Positions 57,501 to 64,000 of a DNA stretch of 64,000 nt are shown piece after piece (position 1 is the stretch's first letter; each line of letters starts with the position of its first letter). A program made the translations under genes and the position numbers. This stretch comes from Myotis daubentonii (taxonomy: Eukaryota; Chordata; Mammalia; Chiroptera; Vespertilionidae): contig NC_081846.1 in the NCBI RefSeq assembly GCF_963259705.1, forward strand, positions 93,012,641 through 93,076,640, given 5' to 3'. Under the pieces are notes generated by a model. It had not been told where the DNA came from and searched no databases. It was given only the letters and a program-made list of their open reading frames with translations.

Positions 57501-58326
57501 CCTAGGGCACTTGAAACTAAAGAGAAAATGAACAAATGGGACTACATCAAAATAAAGCTTCTGTACAGCAAAAGAAACCATCAACAAAACAACAAGAAAA
57601 CACAGTACGTGGGAAAACATATTTGCCAATATCATATCGGATAAGGTCCTAATCTCCAAAATTTATGGGGAACTCATACAACTTAACAAAAGGAACATAA
57701 ACAATCCAATCAAAAAATGGGCAAAGGACCTAAATAGACACCTTTCAAAAAAGGACATTCAGAAAGCCAAGAAACATGAAAACATGCTCAACGTCACTAA
57801 TAATCTGAGAGATGCAAATCAAAACAACAATGAGGTACCATCTCACACCTGTCAGAATGGCTATCATCAACAAATCAACAAACAACAAGTGCTGGAGAGG
57901 ATGTGGAGAAAAAGGAACACTCGTGCACTGCTGGTGCGAATGCAGGCTAGTGCAGCCACTATGGAAGACTGCATGGAATTTCCTCAAAAAACTAAGAATG
58001 GAACTCCCATTTGACCCTGTGATCCCACTTCTAGGAATATATCCCAAGAAACCACAAACACCAGTCATAAAGGATATATGCTCCCTATGTTCATAGCAGC
58101 ACAATTCACCATAGCTAAGATCTGGAAACAGCCTAAGTGCCCATCAGTAGATGAATGGATTAGAAAACCGTGGTACATCTACACGATGGAATACTATGCT
58201 GCTGTAAAAAAGAAGGAACTCTTAACATTTGCAATGGCATGGATGGAACTGGAGAGCATTATGCTAAGTGAAATAAGCCAGTCAATGAAGGAAAAATACC
58301 ACATGATCTCACTCATTCATGGATAA
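54508..58326 (+). pseudogene. L1#3 ORF2, broken
   Basis: The ATG equivalent is TTG at 54508 (then ATNKYLSIISLNVNRLN). Endonuclease (CCLQETHLIRRDS), RT ([39 protein letters not shown] at about 56610) and C-terminal Cys-rich regions ([15 protein letters not shown]) occur in order to the stop at 58324. Many frameshifts are present. The catalytic box is intact but the frame is not. Confidence 0.87.
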
Positions 58327-58636
58327 TTAGACCATTATAAACTTATGAACAATAATTGATACAGAGGCAGAACTGCCTCAATCAGATTGTCAAACTACAG
58401 CGGAAGGCAGGGGAGGGTTGGGGGGCAGAAGAGAGGAGGGTAAGAGATCAACCGAAGGACTTGTATGCATGCATATAAGCATAACCAATGGACATAAGAC
58501 ACTGTGGGGTAGGGAAGGCCAGGGGATTGTCAAGGGCCGGGAAATAAAAGGACACATATGTAATACCCTTTGTAATACTTTAAGCAATAAAATAAATAAA
58601 AATAAAAATTAAAAAATTAAAAAAGATGGAAAAAAA

Positions 58637-60866
58637 AAGAAGAAATAAAAGGCATCCAAATTGAAAAGGAGGAAGTCCAACCCTCATTATTCACAGATGA
58701 CATGATATTGTACACAGAAAACCTGAAAGATTCTGCAATAAAACCTGCCAGATTTAATAAAGGAATTTAACAGGATATAAAATCAACAAGCCAAAATAGA
58801 TAGCTTTTGTAATACACCGATAATGAATTCTCAGAAAGAGAAACTAAATAAATAATCCGTTTTACCATTGCAACAAAAAAAAATTAAGATACTTAGGAAT
58901 AAACTTAACCAGAAGGTAAAAGACTTGTACTTGTAAAGCTATAGGATGTTGAAAAAAGAGATAGAAGAAGATATAAACAAGTGGAAGAATATACCGTGTT
59001 CATGGATTGGTAGACTCAACATCATTAAAATGCCCGTACTACCCAATGCAATCTACAGATTCAATGCAATCCCTTTTAAAATACCAATGGCACATTTCAC
59101 AGATCTAGAAATAATACTCCAAAATTTATATGGAACCAAAAAAGACCCTGAATTACTGAAGCAATCTTGAGAAAGAATAACAAAGTTGGAGGAAACACAA
59201 TACCAGATTTCAAGTTATATTACAAAGCCACCGTGATCAAAACAGCCTTGTATTAGCACAAGAACAGGCATATAGACGAATGGAACAGAACAGAGACCCC
59301 AGAAATCAACCCAAGACATTACTCTAATTAATATTTTACAACGGAGGCAAGAGCAAACAATGAAGTCAAGACAGTCTCTTTGATAAATGGTGCTGGGAAA
59401 ATTGGACAGATACATGCAAAAAAATGAAGTAGACCATGAGCTTACACCATACACAAGAATAAACTCAAAATGGATAAAAGACTGAAATGTAAGTTGGGAA
59501 ACCATAAAAATCCTAGAAGAATCCAGAGGCAGCAAAATATCAGAAATCTCTCTTAGGAATATGTTTAGGATACATCTCCTAGGGCAGTGATGGCGAACCT
59601 ATGACACACATGTCAGAGGTGACACGCGAACTCACTTTTTTGGTTGATTTTTTTTTGTTAAATGGCATTTACATATTTAAATAAATACCAAAAATATAAG
59701 ACTTTGTTTTACTATGGTTGCGAATATCAAAAAATATCTATATGTGACACTGCACCAGAGTTAAATTAGGGTTTTACGAAATGCTGACACGCCCAGCTCA
59801 AATGGTTTGCCATCACTGTCCTAGGGCAAAGGAAACTAAGGAGAAAATAAACAAATGGGACTACATCAAAGTAAAAATCTTTTTTTACAACAAAAGAAAC
59901 CATCAACAAAATGAAAAGGGTGCCCACTATAGTGGAGAACATATTTGGCAATGATGCATCTGATAAAGGGTTAATATCCAAAACATATAAGGAAGTCATA
60001 CAACTTAAAAAAAGGAAGATGATCCAATTAAAAATGGGCCAAGGACCTAAATAGATACTTCTCTAAAGCGGACATACATATGGCCAAGGGGCATATGAAA
60101 AAATGCTCAAAATCACTGATCATCAGAGAGATGCAATTAAATGTCAATGAGGTATCACCTCACACCTGTCAGAATGGCTACCATCAACTCAACAAATGGC
60201 AAGTGCTGGTGAGGATCTGGAGAAAAGGGGACCCTTGTACAACTGCTGGTGGGAATGCAGACTGGTGCAGCCACTGTGGAAAACAGTATGGAGTTTCCTC
60301 AGAAAATTAAATATGGAACTGCCTTTTGACCCACAGCCCCACTTCTAGGAATATATCCTAAGAATCCTGAAACACAATCAGAAAGAATATATGCACCCCT
60401 ATGTGCATAGCAGTGTTATAACAATAGCCAAGGTCTAAAAGTGGCTCAGGTACCCATCAAGAGGTGAATGGATAAAAAGCTGTGGTACATTTACACCATG
60501 GAATAATACTGTGAGGCTTTAAAAAGGAAAGAATCTTACCTTTTCTGACAGCATAGATGGACCTGGGGATTGTGATGCTAAGCAAAATAAGACAAATACC
60601 ATATTATCTCCCTTGCATGTGGAGTCGAATGAACAAAATAAACTGGCAAACAAGATAAAACCAGAGGCATGGAAACATGGCACAGACTGACACGTCTGTC
60701 AGAGGGGAGGTGGATGGGATGGACTGGATGAAAGACAGTGAAGAGGCGTATGCACACAGCCACCGGGCACACACAACAGTGTGGTGAGGGTCAGAAGGAG
60801 GAGGTGGGGGGGGGAATTGGGGAACATCTGTAATAAAATGGACAATAAAAACAAAATATACTTTAA
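58637..60866 (+). mobile_element. Old L1, 3' half of the split element
   Basis: It resumes with AAGAAGAAATAAAAGGCATC, repeating the last 13 bases before the break. It continues through the RT box (FTDDMILYTEN at about 58690), thumb and C-terminal regions to a G-rich 3' UTR and AATAAAA tail near 60860. A hAT element interrupts it at 59585-59818. Frameshifts are frequent; ORF2 is dead. Confidence 0.88.
59585..59818. mobile_element. Non-autonomous hAT element (234 bp) with 8-bp TSD
   Basis: The inverted ends are CAGTGATGGCGAACC and, from the right end, CAGTGATGGCAAACC. Perfect TCCTAGGG duplications lie at 59577-59584 and 59819-59826. It is inserted in the old L1 ORF2 and is the same family as 152-388. 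Confidence 0.95.
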
Positions 60867-61220
60867 AAAATCAAATTAACAGTGTAAGTTATTTGCAGCA
60901 ACCATACTGTCTGCTCACCACAGTGCCTAACAGGAGCCTGACCCTGTCCGCCTGGTGGGCGCTGGTGTGTACCCTGAAGTCAGGAGGAATTAAAGGTGGA
61001 GAAACGTTTTCCAGGGAAGAGAAGCTCAGGTAAAGCACACGTATTCTCAGGTTTATCCTAAAGTGAGAAGAGGCTTTAGTTGTCAACTTTTTAAGTCATG
61101 ACAGAATTACTCCTTTTTAGGTTTCAGGCCTCCTTATTTATTTTCAGGAGAAGACTGGTTTTGTTTTCAAGAGAAATCTGGTTTTGTTTTATAAAATGTG
61201 TAATTCTGCAAGCACAAATA
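60867..61220. other. Short unassigned segment
   Basis: About 350 bases of ordinary sequence between the old L1 tail and the HeliBat. No gene or known repeat was recognised. Confidence 0.35.
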
Positions 61221-61773
61221 TCCTATCTAATAAAAGAGCAATATGCAAATTGACCATCACTCCAACACAAGATGGCCATCACAAGATGGCTGGCAGGGGA
61301 GGGCAGTTGTGGGCGATCAGACCAGCAGGGGAGGGCAGTTGTGGGCGATCAGACCAGCAGGGGAGGGCAGTTGGGGGTGATCAGGCCTTCAGGGGAGGGT
61401 AGTTGGGGGCAACCAGGCCTGCAATGGAAGGCAGTTGGGGGCAACCAGGACTGCAGAGGAGGGTAATTAGGGGCAATCGGGCTGGAAGGGGAGCAGTTAC
61501 ACATTGACCAGGCTGGAAGGGGAGTGGTTAGGGGGTGTTCAGGCTGGCAGGCAGATGCAGCTATGGGCAATCCGGCAGGCAGGCAGGCAGGCAGGCGAGC
61601 AGTTGGGAGCGAGCAGTGCTGGATTGTGAAAGGGATGTCCAACTGGATTGGGCCTAAACAGGCAGTTGGACATCCCTCGAGGGGTCCCAGATTGGAGAGG
61701 GTGCAGGCTGGGCTGAGGGACACTACTTGCCCCCCCACCCCCCATGCACGAATTTCATGCACCGGGACGCTAG
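61221..61773 (+). mobile_element. HeliBat Helitron (553 bp)
   Basis: It starts A|TCCTATCTAATAAAAGAGCA and ends with the hairpin CATGCACGAATTTCATGCACCGGGACG then CTAG|T at 61770-61773. The interior has a ~33-bp G-rich repeat (AGGGGAGGGCAGTTGTGGGC with GATCAGACCAGC) from about 61300 to 61550 and a CAGG run at 61580. Open frames here are repeat artefacts. Confidence 0.95.
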
Positions 61774-62424
61774 TATTAGCTTAAATAAAATGATTGAGCC
61801 ATATAGTCAGACCTGTCTGAGAAAATCAATTTTATTCCCAATAATAATAATATTGAAAATCATTGTGTGTCTACTTGAGGCTACAACCGATGTCTTTCTC
61901 CAGGTCTCTGAGGGGCCATTTTCCTAGCGAAGTATGATGGCAATTACAATGACGCGATAACTTCCACACGGTGTTAGACACTGCTCTGGTGCCAGGCTCT
62001 ATACAAGGATTTCACTTACCTGGACCACCACACAGTCCTCACCACCGTCCAGCCAATTCCAGATGCAGCAGCTGAGGCCTGGCAGCCACCAAATCCACCC
62101 AGCTCATGGAGCTGTGAGCAGCAGGATGAGGACCAGGAGGCAGGCCCAGCAGGGGTGTGTCTCCATTGTAGTCCCACGCCCCCCACCGCTAGAGACATGG
62201 CCATGCCTCTGCTAGAGGGGTTTGCAATATATTCAGTCCTGGGCATTCACAGACTTTCACATGGTGGGTCAGTTCCTAGGACAAGGTTTTTAGCAAATCC
62301 ACACAGGACTGAATCTTAACAGAGGCAATTACTCAGTTTCCCTGTGAGATGGAGGGAGTAGCAGGAGACTGCCTCCCAGAGGTTGATATGGAATCTAAAG
62401 GATGAGCAACACATTAAAGATCTA
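61774..62424. other. Unassigned DNA
   Basis: About 650 bases without a recognised gene or repeat. A possible MIR-like trace at about 61930-62000 (GGCAATTACAATGACG..GGTGTTAGACACTGCTCTGGTGCCAGGCTC) is too weak to call firmly. Confidence 0.3.
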
Positions 62425-62725
62425 CTTCTTTTTAAAATTATTTATTGATTTGAGAGAGAGTAAAGGAGAGAGAGAGAGAAAAAAGGAGAGAGAGAGAGAT
62501 AAAAGGAGAGAGAGTAAAGGAGAGAGAGAGAGAGAAAAGAGATAGAGAAAGTAAAGGATAGAGAGAGAGTAAAGGAGAGAGAGAGAGTAAAGGAGAGAGA
62601 GAGTAAAGGAGAGAGGAAGAGAGATGCGTTGTCCCTCTTATTTTCTGTGAGGGCACAGGGATTGAGCGTATCCTTGGTGTCTCAGGACAATGCTCTAACC
62701 AACTGAGCTGCCTTCCAGGGTGAAC
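62425..62725 (-). mobile_element. tRNA-derived SINE with expanded purine tail
   Basis: The minus strand begins near CACCCTGGAAGGCAGCTCAGTTGGTTAGAGCATTGTCC (62722-62685), a tRNA-like head. The tail at 62447-62620 is an expanded GAGAGA/GTAAAGGA purine run, followed by the TTATTTATT stretch that reads as the A-rich end. Confidence 0.75.
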
Positions 62726-64000
62726 ACCTAGCTCTTAATATGACCTTATCTTCAGCCCTTCAAGTCCCTTGGCAAGTATACCATTTTTTCTCAACTATCA
62801 GACACCTACCAATTTAATGAAAAGATAGAAGGGAAGAAGGGGGGGGAAGAAAGAGGGAGAAACTACAATAAAACAAAACCCCACAGTCAAGAGATGCCGA
62901 ACTGAGATTAGAACCCAATCTTGTAAGAGAAGAAATTATTTTTTAGTAATTTTACTTACATTGAATCTTTCAATTTCGTTTGTGGTAGTTTCTGAAACAC
63001 GATTTCTCTTCTTTGAACACTTAAGGGGAAGTCTGGTCCTTGGGCAGGCGTTCCTCCCCCGCGGTGTGCTGGCCGAAACACCATCTGGGGGACAGGCTGC
63101 TGAGGTGGAGCAGCTCCTGGAAGCCTGGCCCTGGGAGTGCACACAGGAAGTGCCCTGGCTTTCTCCAGCAGCTGTCACCTCCTTACCCACCCCCAACCCC
63201 GCTGGGCATTTCTGCAGGGGCAGTTATGCCTCCACCCAGTGCCAGGCTGCCCTGAGGCACCCTGAGCTCTGATTGGCCATTAGCCACATGTCCCGTGGCT
63301 GTTGTTGCTGCTGACCTCCAGGCACCAGCACTGTTGACTGTTGGCCCTGATTTTGTAGAGTCAAGTGCTCTGGGGAAATGAGCTGTGTCCCCAGGTTTCT
63401 GAGCGAGTCAAGTCTTCCTCTTCTCAGAGGAACTGCTTTTTGGCCAAAGTGATCCCACTTTGTGATGGTGGCGGCCTGAGGACATTCTCCACCCTGACTG
63501 TCAGCTGCGGAGAACCAGGGCCACTCCTGCTTCCTTTTTTCTCTTGTCCCTGGTGAGCTCACCTGGGAGCAAGCCACCAAGGGAAGAGGGGAGACCCCCA
63601 GCGCAGGAGCAGGGGCCCCGTGGGGAGGAAAGTTCACTCCCTCCCTGAGGGAGAGGCTCGCCCAGCATGACGCTCGGAAATTCCAGGTGCCAGTGTCCCT
63701 GGGCCAGCCGAGGACAGAGCCGGGTGAGACTCAGACAGGTAAGACCTGGGACAGCGCAAGGGGCAGCGACATGGATAAGCCCTTGTTAAATGCACTCTAT
63801 TTCAGCTTTTTCCAAAGAAGTAAGAAATTGATATTTTGATACGAAATATCCAAATTTATAAACTATTTTAATTTAATGCATCATGTGGGCCAACAACACT
63901 CACTTCTGGTCAGATGTGTGGTAGGACCTCCCTAAGCATCCGCTGAGCTGACGGGACATTGGGTCTCGCCACGAATAGGGCTGCCTGCGGGCATTGCCTG
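62726..64000. other. Unassigned GC-rich DNA to window end
   Basis: GC content rises from about 63030. Overlapping frames of up to 137 codons on both strands (63224-63637 minus, 62961-63272 plus) have no recognisable domain, and I cannot support a gene. Sequence from 63780 on is AT-rich. Confidence 0.3.

Larger units (their letters stand above)
52104..58636 (+). mobile_element. 5'-truncated L1 (L1#3), plus strand
   Basis: It begins within the 5' UTR at CAGGACTGTGGTTTACAACAC, corresponding to about 41910 of L1#2, so roughly the first 970 bases are missing. ORF1, ORF2, the 3' UTR and the A-rich tail (58586-58636) follow. The 3' flank is the second half of the old L1, with the duplicated AAGAAGAAATAAA. 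The RT box is FADD, unlike L1#1 and L1#2. Confidence 0.9.

Noticed and set aside
1..64000. CRISPR arrays, operons, bacterial insertion sequences, riboswitches
   Set aside because: The sequence is a mammalian nuclear genome. Tandem repeats here are minisatellites, array units and transposon tails.

Overview
The window is nuclear DNA of a mammal, almost certainly a vespertilionid (vesper) bat such as Myotis, Pipistrellus or Eptesicus. The evidence is the repeat content: non-autonomous HeliBat Helitrons (5' TCCTAT..AATAAAAG, 3' hairpin followed by CTAG, host A|T target), short hAT elements with 8-bp target duplications, tRNA-derived VES SINEs, young L1s and a HAL1 (half-LINE). Helitron activity on this scale is known among mammals only in this bat family. 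There are no bacterial features.

Layout. (1) 1-13.9 kb: a tandem array of ~3.42-kb units, each carrying exon 1 (MEGLFF..) and exon 2 (..GRRISQDNV..) of a FAM170A-like gene. Only the last unit joins the full terminal exon (13263-13891) with the FAM170 zinc-finger-like domain. The three upstream units have a different, short, in-frame third exon. Two units (about 640-7497) are almost identical. (2) 13.9-16.5 kb: 3' flank with a decayed second copy of the 3' region and a long inverted repeat. (3) 16.5-24.4 kb: L1 3' ends around a nearly full-length minus-strand L1 (17.04-23.82 kb) and a HeliBat. (4) 24.4-29.9 kb: old unrecognised DNA, a hAT, a HeliBat, and a solo-LTR-like element with an 18-copy 20-bp minisatellite. 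(5) 29.94-32.56 kb: a HAL1 with an intact 282-aa ORF1, followed by flank and a VES SINE. The whole block lies between 12-bp direct repeats, which looks like a 3' transduction. (6) 32.9-39.9 kb: two head-to-tail HeliBats, then mostly old DNA with MIR, L2 and two VES SINEs. (7) 39.98-60.87 kb: an old L1 split by a 17.7-kb block that holds two younger L1s around ~3.2 kb of other DNA (HeliBat minisatellite, CpG island, SINE). A 13-bp direct repeat marks both edges of the block. (8) 60.9-64 kb: one more HeliBat, a SINE with an expanded purine tract, and unannotated DNA.

The only convincing host protein-coding gene is the FAM170A-like one. All other long open frames are retroelement proteins, minisatellite artefacts or antisense shadows. 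The most interesting points are the array with zinc-finger-less gene copies, the apparent HAL1 3' transduction, and the split L1 with matching target-site duplications 17.7 kb apart.
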